Source: Chrysopilus asiliformis
Taxonomy: Eukaryota > Arthropoda > Insecta > Diptera > Rhagionidae
Assembly (NCBI GenBank): GCA_964034945.1
Contig: OZ035962.1
Location: 90,565,650 to 90,629,649 of the forward strand
Length of the DNA: 64,000 bases
Reading direction: 5' to 3'
The translations under genes and the position numbers were made by a program. The notes beneath the pieces were generated by a model. It made no database searches, was not told where the DNA came from, and saw only the letters and a list, made by a program, of their open reading frames with translations. This document shows positions 13,501 to 22,309 of the stretch, piece after piece. Positions within the stretch are counted from its first letter, which is position 1, and each line of letters begins with the position of its first letter.

Positions 13501-16500
13501 TTGGTTTATGCCAACAAGCCAACAACGTTAGAGGAGCTCAGGAATAATATCGAACGCAAAATTGCCAACGTTCCGGCCGATATGTGTGGAAAATTGGCTC
13601 CAAAGAATCAATCAGTGCAAACGTACTCGCGGTGGCCATATGAACTGTCGTTCAAATTTCATACTTAAATGAAACATGTCCACTACACCTGGAATAAATT
13701 TCAGCCCGATATCTCAATTATTCTGTGTTTTATTTAAATACAAAATTGTTATGTTCTTGTTGAAAGACCCATTATAACCATAGGCATTTGTTTTCCGTGC
13801 CTGAAACTTCCTCCTCTTAAGGAGCTATCCAAAAATCACATCACGCTTGTTATCAGTTTTCCGGAGCCCCCTCCCCTTTCCCCTAATTTTTCCGGATTTT
13901 TATGTGGGATTTATAATCACCATCACACTACCGTAAACCCCCTTCCCCGTAAAGTGTGACGTATTTTATGGACAGTCCGTTGAAAGAGTTTTCCACTCAA
14001 AGATTTTTCAACACTTGATTTTTTGACAAAAAAAAAATGTTTTATCGACAATTTGAAAAGAGAACAGAATTTGAATTGAAACATTACTCTTTCAGACATT
14101 TTTCATTCGTAATAAAATTTATGATGTACAAAAATCATTTTTCATGTATCTCAGTTAAATGACTGAAAAGATTCGAAAAGAACTAAAAGAGAAAATATTG
14201 ATAACACTTGAAGCGTTAAGATGAGAATCGAAATTGTCACCTTCCAAGAAGCTGTAGCTACGTTGACATCAAACCATTGGGTCCCACAAGTATTTTCCCT
14301 ATTCCAAATGATTGATGTCTTCGTCGTTGCACTCTCGTTTATCCAACTCTGACATTGCCACTTTTACTAATCATTTCTCAAAATGTTTGACAGGTGCACG
14401 ATTAAAGCCCAGTGTCAGCTCATTTTCCGTATTCCAACAAGTATCATTTTCAGTTATCATTTAAAATTAAACCTTCATCCCCAGAAATCGGTGACATCTC
14501 CCTTAGACCTTGCAAAGTGAACCGTAACTGGAAATTTTCTATGCCTACCTAACCTAGATTCAGGACCACTCAAAATTCAACATTATAGGCATTGCGATGA
14601 AACTGATTCTGTCTCTTCCGAAATTGTCTGTCGACTTTTCACCTAAGAAACCTTGTGTGCGTTAAGAATGAATAGTTGTTGTGTTTATCATATTTGTGTA
14701 CTCCTATATATTATATAATATGTATTTGAAAAACATTTATTTCTCATTGTGTTTGCTAACATAGATGAACATCTCAATTTCATGGTTTATCCTTTGCTTT
14801 ACAGGACATTTGTCAGTGTTGTTACAGAACCAGCACCCCACAATGTTGTTACGAGGAAAACGAATTCGAGGTTCTGCAGGATGATTAATCATCTTGAATG
14901 CTCGTGTTTCGTTGGAAACTTGTACAATCACACCGAGGAAACACTGGAGAGGTAAAGTCGAAGTAACATTCTTTATTTAACATTGAAAGATAGAAAATGG
15001 CATAGAAATGGGTATCGAAGGGGCTATCGCCGCAATAGAACAAAGATGGATTTTACAATATTTTCAGAATGTGCTCATTTATTGCTGCTTATTGGTTTAC
15101 TAAGTCCTTGCGGAGTTGCTTATCTTATTTTTAAACAAAAATGTTATATTTCAGTGTTATGGTGTAACATTTCGCTTGTTCTATGTTGAATTTATTTTGA
15201 ATATGATAAATTATTTCGATATTGGTATTTGAAATTTCTGTTTAAGCAGTGCTGATTGGTTGAGAAGTGAGAATATTTGTTGTTTGTAGTTTATTAGTTG
15301 CATTTTCCCTTTGAATTGCAAGTAAATAAGCTGTAGATAATTTTCACACAATGGTAATAAGTTCTATGCGTATGTTTGTTAACGAAGTTACATTTCTACA
15401 TAAGTCAGTATCCGAGCATAGTCATAAATAATAAATATTACCTCACGGAGAGTAATTGAGTAAAGATTTTTTACCTTAGCTACACTCAGAAAAATGGAGG
15501 CTAACTCGACGACCTACATACAGCGTAATTGGCCTCGGGCAGGCGCGCGTTCGCCTGCATGTGGGCAAGTAAAACTGAGTTGACCTGTGGTCGGAGAAAT
15601 TCTGATGTTAAGCCACCACCAGGTGAAGTGGGGCATTGGGAGCTGCACGAGTTGACCTTAGATAGGTTAACTCTGACCGCTAGCTGGCTTACAGAAACCT
15701 CTGTAAGGTCAGAGTTAACCTGACAAAAAGTTGACCTGGACATTTTTCTGAGTGTAGTACCGGCTTAATTTCTTTACATTCGATGTCTGTTTACCTACAG
15801 ATGGTATCTGTCAACTTGCTGTAGGTTAAGGGGGGGAAAATTTATTTGGAGCAAGTGAAGTTAGCCTGCAGTATTACAACTCGCTTGTATGAGGCAGAGA
15901 TTGCGACGATGTAGGAGATTGTAGATTTTAGTAAGCCTAAAAAAGGTGAATAATTTGCTCAGGACAGGTAAACATTACAATTGCACAAGCTAAGAAATTT
16001 GTCAAAAAAACAGCAGTTTTCGAGATATTTAAAAAAAAAATTTTCTTTACATATTTGTTCTCTTGCTAGATATTGAATAGGAAAACTTTGTGTCGATCAC
16101 AACTTATATTTTTTAGTTAGATTAACGATGTCAAGAAACACCAGTTAAATCCATATTGACACACACGATTGTTTATCACTTGGACTAACAAATAACACAT
16201 TTTGATAAAAACGCGGCAAATACACAACATTGATGGATGACTAAACATATTTTTCAGATATCGTCGGATTCATGAGGAATTTTCCCAGGTCGAAGAGGAA
16301 GTCTCACGTTATACGGAGTTCCGGGGATTACAGGAATTTGCTGTTGTGTTCCAACCTCTGACGAGGAATTTATCGGTGAGTTTAACATTCAACATCGACA
16401 CATCCGCAGTTGTCATTCCTCTATTCACGATTTTTGATACTAAAACACAGATTTTCCCCAAAGTCCTGAAGCTAAATTTTCTTAAGTTTCCTTTAAGTGG

Positions 16501-19500
16501 CAGTTGGACTTTTAGGAAGCCGTGGATCAAATGCTTTGTAACTTTCTCCACATATCCGCTCATCCCATAAAAAGATTCACACAAATCCTGTCATTTTCCC
16601 TACTGTTGTTTTTTGTCCTTTAGCCCTCTTATATGAGTTTACTTTCGTTTTTTTTTTTTGACTTTCTCGTTTTGTTTCTTTCATTTTTCTCGCAAACGTA
16701 TGGATGGATTTTCTTCGCTTTTCGCCTTTTTTTTTGGCACAAATGTCTTCGGCAATACACACAATTTTTGAGGAGGACAGATGGAAACTGAGGAGGCTAA
16801 AGTCGATTATTCTCTGCTGGCATACGACTGTTTTCACATGAGCCAAAAAGGAAATGCGTAAGTGCCTTTTTATGTTACCAAATCTCAAATTTTATGTGTC
16901 TGGAACTGTTGGAGATGGCTGGCATGTCGCGCGAGAGATATCTTCCTAGGCCAAGTGGTTTATTTGTTTCTTTTGTTATTTCGTGCTTTCAGAATTCTGG
17001 ATTTCAGTTTTTTTTCAATTTTTTTGCTTTAAAAGAGAAGAAAAAGACTTATGTCAGAGTGTTTTTTATTGTCATCAAAATTGATTATGTTTATATAAGT
17101 ATGATACTAACAGACATATATTGTTATAAACATTACGTCTAGATACCAAGAATCCTCATGACAAATATCCAATTTGAATGACGACATTACGAATGTGAAA
17201 TACTCTTTTTGGTTTATTTTTTTATGCACGTTAATGTCTTTAAATATCATGACAAAATCGTTTCTTTTTTTGGCAAGAAAGAATTTTTTTTTTTAAATTA
17301 TTAAATTGATTTGCAAGCAAGACTGGGTATTCTAAAAATTTACTAAATTTATTAAGGGTTTCTTTAATTCCTTTAGAGATTTGAGTAGGGGAAACTGGGG
17401 TATTCTGGACCACGGGGAATTGCGGACCAGCGTCATTTTCTTTCCCCTAGTAGTGGTTGGTAGCTGCAAATAACTGTAATCAGTTTGCCTCATGTTAAGC
17501 TAATTTTCCTAACAGTACTCGACTTGTGTATACGCACTATCACCTCGCTTCGATAGCAAATAGAAAAGTGATACTTCGAAATTTTTTTTTTCACTTTGTA
17601 TTTCGCTTAAATTTAACCACATTTTTGGAGAATCAACTCAAGTAAATATATTGATAATATTCGCGGAGCCTTAAGCATTCGACACTGACAAGAAATTTTG
17701 CATGAAGTTTGCATTGTGTTACTAATAGCTGCCATATTGTAAAAAAGAGCATTCGGGGAATTGTGGACCACTTTTGTCGGGGAATTATGGACCACTCAAT
17801 TCTTGACATTTGACAAGCAAACTTCGTGTATTTGATGCATATAAGTGTTTTTTCATGCAAAAACACAGCATTAGATTTTCGGCAATCATACTAATATATA
17901 AAAATGAGTTGGTGTATGTCTGCCTGTCTGTCTGTCTGTCTGTTCCTCTTTCACGCGAAAACGGCTGAACCGATTGACTTGAAATTTGACATGAGTATCT
18001 GTGGTAGTTCTGGTTCCAACATAGGCATACGGAAAAGTAGCGCGAGGGGTGGGGAGAGTAAGGGGAGGGGATAAAGTGATTTCGAAACTTAGTTTTCCCT
18101 CTATGTTACTCTTTCGCGGGGAAACTACTGAACCGATTGGCCTGAAATTTGGCATAGATGTTCGTCGTGGGTCCAGCCCCAACATAGACCCATTAAAAAG
18201 TTTTTAAGTTCTTTCCGGTTTTCTTCGTATTCTAAAATTTAGACAAAAAGCTTAACCCGGCAACGACGGGTATACAAGCTAGTTTCTAAATCGGCCGTTT
18301 TGACATCGCCAGAGGATGTAAATGACCTTCGTGAGAAGGCTGACATGAAGCGAAAGAGATTGGAGAGAAAAGGTGATAAACCATAATCGAAAAAGCAAAA
18401 AGATCGTGTCAAATCGAAGACATCACAGAAGAAACAACCATCTTCAACCTATTGTGAGGGGGAAGAATACATCGATTTCTGCATAATTTGTAAGAAAAAT
18501 ATGCCAAAAAAATGAACTGCCGAAATACCATCCATTGCAACGTGTGCGATCGAGCTGTTCACTTGGGATGCTCCGGAATGACTGCAAGTTACTGGACTTG
18601 CGAACATTGCGTTTCGGACTGATTTTCATTGTAATTTTTCACTTCATTTCACTTTGTCTGTTATATAATAAATATATGAATCAAAAAAAAAGTTTGTCTA
18701 TTACATTTTTCCATTTTTAATCGATTTACAAAGTGGTCCACAGTACCCCGAGATTTTTCAAAATCGCAAAAACGCCATTTTTGCGCCAACTGATAAAACT
18801 TGTATAATTTAATACAATTTGACCGAACTGCTGTGACCCAAAGAGAGGTTATTTATCGTACTAATAATTCAATCTTTGAAATTTTCAGAAAAAGTTATTT
18901 TTTTGCGAGTTTTTAGCCAAAATGAAAATGCGGTCCAGAACACCCCAGTCTCCCCTATTATCGAATTATATTTGAAAAATTCGAATATTTCTTGGAAAGA
19001 TAATTTAAAAAAAAGTGCTGAAAGAATAACGGTTTAAAAAAAAATAAGGGTATTTCTGGGTTCATTCTGGTACAAAAAATCTTATCCGAAAAAACTTTAA
19101 CCCGTTACCGACTAGCTTGTTAATTTAAGTCTTAATTTTCACAGAAGAAAACTTGCAGAAGCTTTTCTCATTATTTCCTAAATAGAAACACCTCAAATTG
19201 TAAAGATTATGGTTTAAAATTCATAATACTAATATTTCTTTTCCTTGTAAAAAAATTTTGCAAGGTGAATTTTATATATCTTCACTTGTAAAAATACTCG
19301 GCGGAAGAAAAACAGTGTTTTTATACCCGTATGGTAAAACCAAAGGGTATATTAAATTTGCCTTACCGTTTGTAACGTCAAGATCCCGTCATCACACACA
19401 AAAATGAATTACACCAGTTTGTTTAGAATGACACAAAAAAGTGAATTTCGCATGTCCGTCCGTCCGTCTGTTTGTCTGTCCGTCTGTTTGTCTGTCCGTC

Positions 19501-19680
19501 TGTCTGTCCGTCTGTCTGTCCGTCTGTCTGTCCGTCTGTCTGTCCGTCTGTCTGTCCGTCTGTCTGTCCGTCTGTCTGTCCGTCTGTCCGTCTGTCTGTC
19601 CGTCCGTCTGTCCGTCTGTCTGTCCGTCTGTCTGTCTGTCTGTCTGTCCGTCTGTCTGTCCGTCTGTCTGTCCGTCTGTC

Positions 19681-19711
<31 letters not shown>

Positions 19712-20858
19712 CCGTCTGTCTGTCCGTCTGTCTGTCTGTCCGTCTGTCTGTCCGTCTGTCTGTCCGTCTGTCTGTCCGTCTGTCCGTCTGTCTGTCCGTC
19801 TGTCTGTCCGTCTGTCTGTCCGTCTGTCCGTCTGTCTGTCCGTCTGTCTGTCCGTCTGTCTGCCCGTCTGTCTGTCCGTCTGTCTGTCCGTCTGTCTGTC
19901 CGTCTGTCTGTCAGTCTGTCTGTCCGTCTGTCTGTCTGTCTGTTCCTCTTTCACGCAAAAACGACTGAACCGATTGACATGAAATTTGGCATGAGTGTCT
20001 GTGGTAGTTCTGGTTCCATCATAGACATACGGAAAATTAGCGCGAGGGGTGGGGGGAGTAAGAGGAGGGGGTAAAGTGATTTCGAAACTTAGTTTTTGCG
20101 CTATGTTACTCTTTCGCGGGGAAACTACTGAACCGATTCGCCTGAAATTTGGCATAGATGTTCGCCGAGGTCCAGCCCCAACATAGACCCATTAAAAAGT
20201 AGCCCGAGAGGTGGGAAGAGTCATGGGAGGGGCTAAAGTGATTTCGAAACTTAGTTTTTGCGCTATGTTACCCTTTCGCGGGGAAACTACCGATCCGATT
20301 GGCCTGAAGTTTAGCTCCAACAAAGACCATAAAAAAAACTGAGAAAACTTAACCCGGCAACGATGGGTATGCAAGCTATTACTAATTTAAACACAGTTCT
20401 GCAAGGTGAATTTTATATATATCTTCACTTCCAAAAATACTCGCAGAAAGAAAAACGTATGAGATTTTTTTTCTGTATAAACTAGTCATAATAATTACGT
20501 CTTCGTTGGAATTCCGATATTGATTTTAAGAACAATTTTATTATTAAAAAAATTCTAAAAAAAATAAACAATTGGCTGTTGACCGAATAAAATTCCGTGA
20601 ATGCTGTAAATTGGAAATTCTTCAATGTTCTGACGTAATTTAAGGGTAGAAAACTAAAATAGATATTTGAATGAAAGTAAATATAGAAAGTAATTTTTTT
20701 AATATCCTATTTTTAGATGGGCTGGAACGACTCTTTGGAACAGTTTATTTCAACAAGACGGTGAGAAGGACATAACTTGGACATCGCCACATAAAAAATT
20801 CCTGTGTCCAACGAAAGAGAATCCCTACATCTTAACATATGACAACATGCTTTCGTAA
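4269..20858 (+). CDS. Phospholipase B1-like GDSL/SGNH lipase, complete spliced gene of eight exons
   Basis: Exons: 4269-4569, 4893-5071, 6637-6817, 12480-12594, 14805-14951, 16258-16375, 16781-16857, 20717-20858. All introns are GT-AG and the phases agree (1,0,1,2,2,0,2), giving 1260 nt, that is 419 residues plus TAA. The product matches the membrane-associated phospholipase B / PLB1 family, esterases that remove acyl chains from glycerophospholipids. Seen: a weak hydrophobic N-terminus (residues 8-18), the family linker VHKLRPGD (95-102), GDSL with Ser112, ENRG then WSIGG (block II region), GGND with Asp224, and YDCFHMS with His366. The Ser-Asp and Ser-His spacings (112 and 254) are close to those I recall for the mammalian enzyme triad. 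The length fits single-domain insect members rather than the four-repeat mammalian form. The start is the first ATG in the open frame of exon 1. The protein is probably secreted or luminal; this is inferred from a weak signal peptide. No C-terminal membrane anchor is evident. Introns 2 to 5 and intron 7 carry transposon insertions, but no exon is broken. Confidence 0.88.
4893..5071 (+). CDS. PLB1-like exon 2 (residues 101-160), nucleophile GDSL
   Basis: The acceptor is TTCTTCCCAG. Exon phase 1 completes Gly101 with exon 1. It encodes [18 protein letters not shown], where Ser112 is the GDSL nucleophile, then [11 protein letters not shown] and [11 protein letters not shown], all hallmark PLB segments. 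The donor follows AGG at 5072. The exon is intact. Confidence 0.88.
5241..5534. mobile_element. TIR element with captured non-LTR retrotransposon tail
   Basis: Inverted ends GGCCCTATTACCGAACACGG (left) and its near-complement (right) match at about 36 of 38 bases. Between them, 5318-5420 reads (+) as [14 protein letters not shown], then [12 protein letters not shown], the conserved C-terminal end of CR1/Jockey-like reverse-transcriptase ORFs. No target duplication is evident. It lies in intron 2. Confidence 0.7.
5735..5996 (-). repeat. Fragment of the dispersed CCATACATCAAAATC family
   Basis: It contains CATATCAAAATCTGATCGGA and CGTCAAAATGTAATCGGACC, diverged versions of the body of the TATACCC-headed family seen at 24.1 kb. 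Confidence 0.45.
5997..6252. mobile_element. TTAA-flanked MITE (CACGTTGGCTACCA ends)
   Basis: TTAA is present at both ends. The terminal inverted repeats CACGTTGGCTACCA match 14/14. A second inner inverted pair, TGTGAGTCACCGGTG near 6015 and its complement near 6157, matches 14/15. It has no transposase frame. The TTAA duplication fits piggyBac-type mobilisation. It lies in intron 2. Confidence 0.75.
6637..6817 (+). CDS. PLB1-like exon 3 (residues 161-220)
   Basis: A strong polypyrimidine acceptor (TTTTTTTTTCAG) leads in phase 0 to LVGYSRNDA, then [14 protein letters not shown], the conserved PLB segment FNVAxxGA. The exon ends in KMITICMG, the strand leading into block III. The donor GTAAGT is consensus. 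Confidence 0.87.
7910..8160 (+). mobile_element. TTAA-flanked MITE (CACTAGATTG ends), copy A
   Basis: Ends are TTAA-CACTAGATTGTCCAAG and CTTGGGCAATCTAGTG-TTAA. A second copy with the same interior (GTCATTTTGACTGC, CCGGTATATA) lies at 55355-55608. It lies in intron 3 of the PLB1-like gene. Confidence 0.85.
8800..9715. repeat. TTTTACAA-rich palindromic region, possible degenerate TIR element
   Basis: It is dense in ACAAATTGTA / TTTTACAAC motifs on both strands. Its flanks contain CAATTCCAAC on the left and GTTGGAACCA on the right. The ends are too diverged to fix boundaries. Confidence 0.35.
9722..10420. mobile_element. TIR element with GGGTATTCACTCTT ends, split by a nested MITE
   Basis: The left end AGGGTATTCACTCTTTATC pairs with the right end GATCAAGAGTGAATAGCCCT. 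Subterminal repeats of ATCGTAGATTG-type sequence occur on both sides. A second element sits inside at 9882-10123. No coding capacity. Confidence 0.6.
9882..10123. mobile_element. Nested TA-flanked pogo-like MITE
   Basis: TA is present on both sides. The ends CATTAATTCCTCCAACTG and CAGTAATCCCTCCAACCG (right end complemented) continue into a shared CGCGG. The CAGTAATCCCTCC-type end is typical of pogo/Tigger elements. The interior repeats CCGCGCAGTT. It is inserted in the 9722-10420 element. Confidence 0.65.
10515..10670. mobile_element. TTAA-flanked palindromic MITE (CACGTTCACTGCCA ends)
   Basis: TTTAACACGTTCACTGCCA at 10515-10533 has its exact complement at 10651-10669. An inner hairpin is built on CAACTACGA/TCGTAGTTG. 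It is about 155 bp and has no protein. It lies in intron 3. Confidence 0.8.
10800..11130 (+). repeat. Dispersed repeat, CAAAAGTTG family
   Basis: It shares GCTACCTTTAGTTTTGCAAA and AATTCAAGTCGCTAGCTCAA with the 1.6-kb and 38-kb copies, followed by a degenerate GACAGACCGACA microsatellite. Confidence 0.5.
11131..12479. other. Intron 3, remainder
   Basis: AT-rich intronic DNA with no repeat ends recognised. Short open frames here lack coding character. Confidence 0.35.
12480..12594 (+). CDS. PLB1-like exon 4 (residues 221-259), block III GGND
   Basis: The acceptor is ATGGCACAG. With the last base of exon 3 it encodes [10 protein letters not shown]. Asn223 would be the oxyanion-hole residue of block III and Asp224 the likely catalytic acid of PLB enzymes. 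It is followed by a helix [14 protein letters not shown]. The donor GTGAGT is consensus. Intron 3 before it (5662 bp) is the longest of the gene and full of mobile-element copies. Confidence 0.88.
13212..13772 (+). mobile_element. Internally deleted mariner-like element
   Basis: Flanked by TA. The terminal inverted repeats beginning GGGTCTTTCAACAAG match at about 37 of 38 bases. From 13325 it encodes a start [14 protein letters not shown]. After a deletion it encodes the C-terminal catalytic segment [17 protein letters not shown], then a stop (TAA), then [19 protein letters not shown]. The WPxxSxDLxPxDxFLWG motif is diagnostic of mariner-type DDE/D transposases. It lies in intron 4. Confidence 0.85.
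13325..13680 (+). pseudogene. Mariner-type transposase remnant
   Basis: The N-terminal about 33 codons (helix-turn-helix start) join directly to the C-terminal catalytic motif, so the central DDE core is deleted. An in-frame TAA follows FLWG, and the frame is lost again near 13600. It cannot make an active transposase. Confidence 0.75.
13816..13985. repeat. Short dispersed repeat ending in TGTCCATAAAATACGTCACA-type sequence
   Basis: It reads AAGGAGCTATCCAAAAATCA on the left and GTGTGACGTATTTTATGGAC on the right as diverged inverted ends, with C-rich interior. Related pieces lie near 29270 and 45690. Confidence 0.4.
14805..14951 (+). CDS. PLB1-like exon 5 (residues 259-308)
   Basis: The acceptor is TTGCTTTACAG, phase 2. 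It encodes [16 protein letters not shown], a beta-strand segment, then a Cys-rich patch ([11 protein letters not shown]) typical of the region between blocks III and V in PLB proteins. The donor GTAAAG follows GAG AG. Confidence 0.85.
15481..15756. mobile_element. TA-flanked MITE (CACTCAGAAAAAT ends), copy A
   Basis: TACACTCAGAAAAATG has its exact 16-bp complement at the right end. The interior is GC-rich relative to its surroundings, with GACCT/AGGTCA repeats. A diverged copy lies at 32063-32374. It lies in intron 5. Confidence 0.8.
16258..16375 (+). CDS. PLB1-like exon 6 (residues 308-347)
   Basis: The acceptor is TTTTTCAG, phase 2. It encodes [20 protein letters not shown] then [13 protein letters not shown], which aligns with the family motif F(T/A)VVxQPF. 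The donor GTGAGT is in phase 0. Confidence 0.86.
16781..16857 (+). CDS. PLB1-like exon 7 (residues 348-373), block V His
   Basis: It encodes [26 protein letters not shown]. The DCFHxS motif carries the catalytic His366. The acceptor GAGGACAG has a weak pyrimidine tract, so the first residues of this exon are the least certain part of the gene, but phase 0 with exon 6 leaves no alternative nearby. The donor GTAAGT is consensus. Confidence 0.82.
17886..18282 (+). mobile_element. Short non-autonomous Helitron
   Basis: The 5' end TCATACTAATATATAAAAAT and 3' end CTAG lie between A (17885) and T (18283), as expected for Helitron insertion. A hairpin CCCGGCAACGACGGG sits 9 bp before the CTAG terminus. 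The interior carries the TCTTTCACGCGAAAACGGCT-type block shared with the copies at 19.9 and 34.9 kb. Confidence 0.8.
18306..18622 (+). pseudogene. C-terminal remnant of pogo-like transposase with PHD-like Cys/His finger
   Basis: It reads [20 protein letters not shown], a stop, then [15 protein letters not shown], then after a frame change [20 protein letters not shown] and WTCEHCVSD. The CxxC...HCxxC...HLxC...CxxC pattern resembles the PHD-like tail found on some insect DDE-1 (jerky/pogo) transposases. At least one stop and one frameshift make it dead. Confidence 0.65.
19322..20379 (+). mobile_element. Chimeric repeat: TATACCC-headed element joined to Helitron tail
   Basis: The left part (TATACCCGTATGGTAAAACC, CCTTACCGTTTGTAACG) matches the heads at 24119 and 28373. 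After the microsatellite, the right part (TCTTTCACGCAAAAACGACT, CCCGGCAACGATGGGTATGC) matches the Helitrons at 17.9 and 34.5 kb and ends CTAT in place of CTAG. It lies in intron 7. Confidence 0.75.
19453..19942. repeat. 490-bp GTCY microsatellite
   Basis: An almost uninterrupted run of TGTC/CGTC tetramers, mostly in an alternating TGTCCGTC pattern with local phase changes. It is open in several frames only because the repeat has no stop codon. Confidence 0.95.
20717..20858 (+). CDS. PLB1-like exon 8 (residues 373-419) and stop
   Basis: The acceptor CCTATTTTTAG follows a 3.9-kb intron. It encodes [15 protein letters not shown], then a C-terminal segment with [14 protein letters not shown], matching the conserved PLB ending (CPxxxxPFLxTYxN). 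TAA is at 20856-20858. No hydrophobic tail follows, unlike the anchored mammalian protein. Confidence 0.85.
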
Positions 20859-20862
20859 TAAA
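20857..20862 (+). terminator. AATAAA overlapping the PLB1-like stop codon
   Basis: The last two bases of TAA begin an AATAAA signal, which would give a very short 3' UTR. Later AATAAA hexamers occur downstream (for example near 22090), so the real cleavage site is uncertain. Confidence 0.35.
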
Positions 20863-22309
20863 TTTAAGCTCGTTCATATTTTTTTAAGAGTCACAATCAT
20901 ATACTTAGAAGCATACATATTTAAGATATGTGGAAAAACGTAGGTCGGTTAGAGTACAAAATATCCTTTCAACGAGCTGCCATACAGAAGAAAACTGTAG
21001 AAACCTTAGAGTTTTTCAGTGAATTAGATTTCGCATCAAATATATAAAAACATACGAGAATTATTGTCACCACATTAGCCATAATACCTTATGTACGTTT
21101 GAAATTAGTTAGGTAACTAGGCGAAAAATTAGAGTAAACGCACTTTGATATATTAGAACTTGACGACTAACACACAATTCATATATAAATATGCATATAT
21201 ATAAACGTCAGTTATTCTAATTTTTACACAATTTATTACATAAACGCGTTAAATGATGTATGCAGGCTACAATTTCCTACCAAGACTAGAATTTCCAAGT
21301 TTCGAGCAAAGGACGAGTTTAGTTAGGGCAAAACAAAAAAAAACCTTAGTCTATACTATCTATAGTAGCAGGTGTATATGCATATTATCTATTTTAAAAC
21401 CATATCAGTCTACTTTTATCCACATGTACACGTACTGTCTGTCTGCACGTATAGCATACAAAACATATTCCGTAATGATGTCGTTATGCTGTAAGGGTAA
21501 AGTATTTTCACTCATCAAGTTGTTGGGGTCGAAAGTTGAGTCAACTTTGTAATTATGTGCACCTATTTCTGACTTTTAAACTTGAAATAGCTCTAACGTG
21601 CATCTCTCTAATAAGTATGTGATTGTATGTCCTTATCCAACTACTCATTTATGTAGCTACGTGTGTGTCTATGACAGGAATCGACACTATGCCCATAATG
21701 CTAGTACAATTCCGTATCGCCAGGTACTGCATGAATGGATTAATTTTGTATTGTATATTTACGTTTGTATTACACAACCTTTAGACATATTCCGTTGGTG
21801 TTTTTGTATGGTGGGATAGTTTTCTTTTCGGGTAAACTGGGTAGAAAATTACTGCTTCAATTCTATAAGCATAATTACAGACTAAAGGATTGAATTACAA
21901 CTAAGAGGATTAACTTTTTTCATTTGTAAATTGTTTATTATATGTGTAAATAAGAATGTTTTCGATTAGTTCATAGGAATCTTGTGATATCACTGTATTT
22001 ATTTATTTTTGTTAACGTAATTAATACTAAACGACTTTTTGTTTAACTTTAAGAGAATTGGTTTCTGAACGATGTATAATATTTAATTAGAAAATAAATT
22101 TTAAATTAATATGATATCAACTTGTGTTTGATCAATTTGGTTATTCTAAGAAAATATACAGGTGAGTAATAAAAAGATTTTTCGATTGAAAACTAAAAAA
22201 AAAACAGGAATTTAAAAAAGTTCTAAAAATTGGCGATTTGTGAGGTCTTAAAAAATAAGAATAATAAATAAAGAAAAATATTTTTTTAAAAAAAAGCTTT
22301 TGTTTATAA
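20863..22309. other. Downstream region of the PLB1-like gene
   Basis: AT-rich sequence with several AATAAA hexamers (for example near 22090) that could serve as alternative polyadenylation sites. Open frames at 21253-21552 and 21598-21819 have no recognisable motif. Confidence 0.35.

Larger units (their letters stand above)
17386..18957 (+). mobile_element. Pogo/Tigger-like element with zinc-finger tail, interrupted by a Helitron
   Basis: The ends TAGGGGAAACTGGGGTATTC and the complement of CACCCCAGTCTCCCCTA match with few differences. Subterminal GGGGAATTGTGGACCA motifs repeat (17423, 17756, 17781). The right half holds a broken transposase C-terminus. A Helitron at 17886-18282 is inserted inside. 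It lies in intron 7. Confidence 0.75.

Noticed and set aside
17613..17866. Minus-strand frames with repeated WSTIPR/MVHNSP
   Set aside because: Translation of the subterminal GGGGAATTGTGGACCAC repeats of the pogo-like element.
19404..20155. Open frames rich in CLSVRLSV or TDRQTDRR
   Set aside because: Translation of the TGTC/CGTC microsatellite; open in several frames of both strands.
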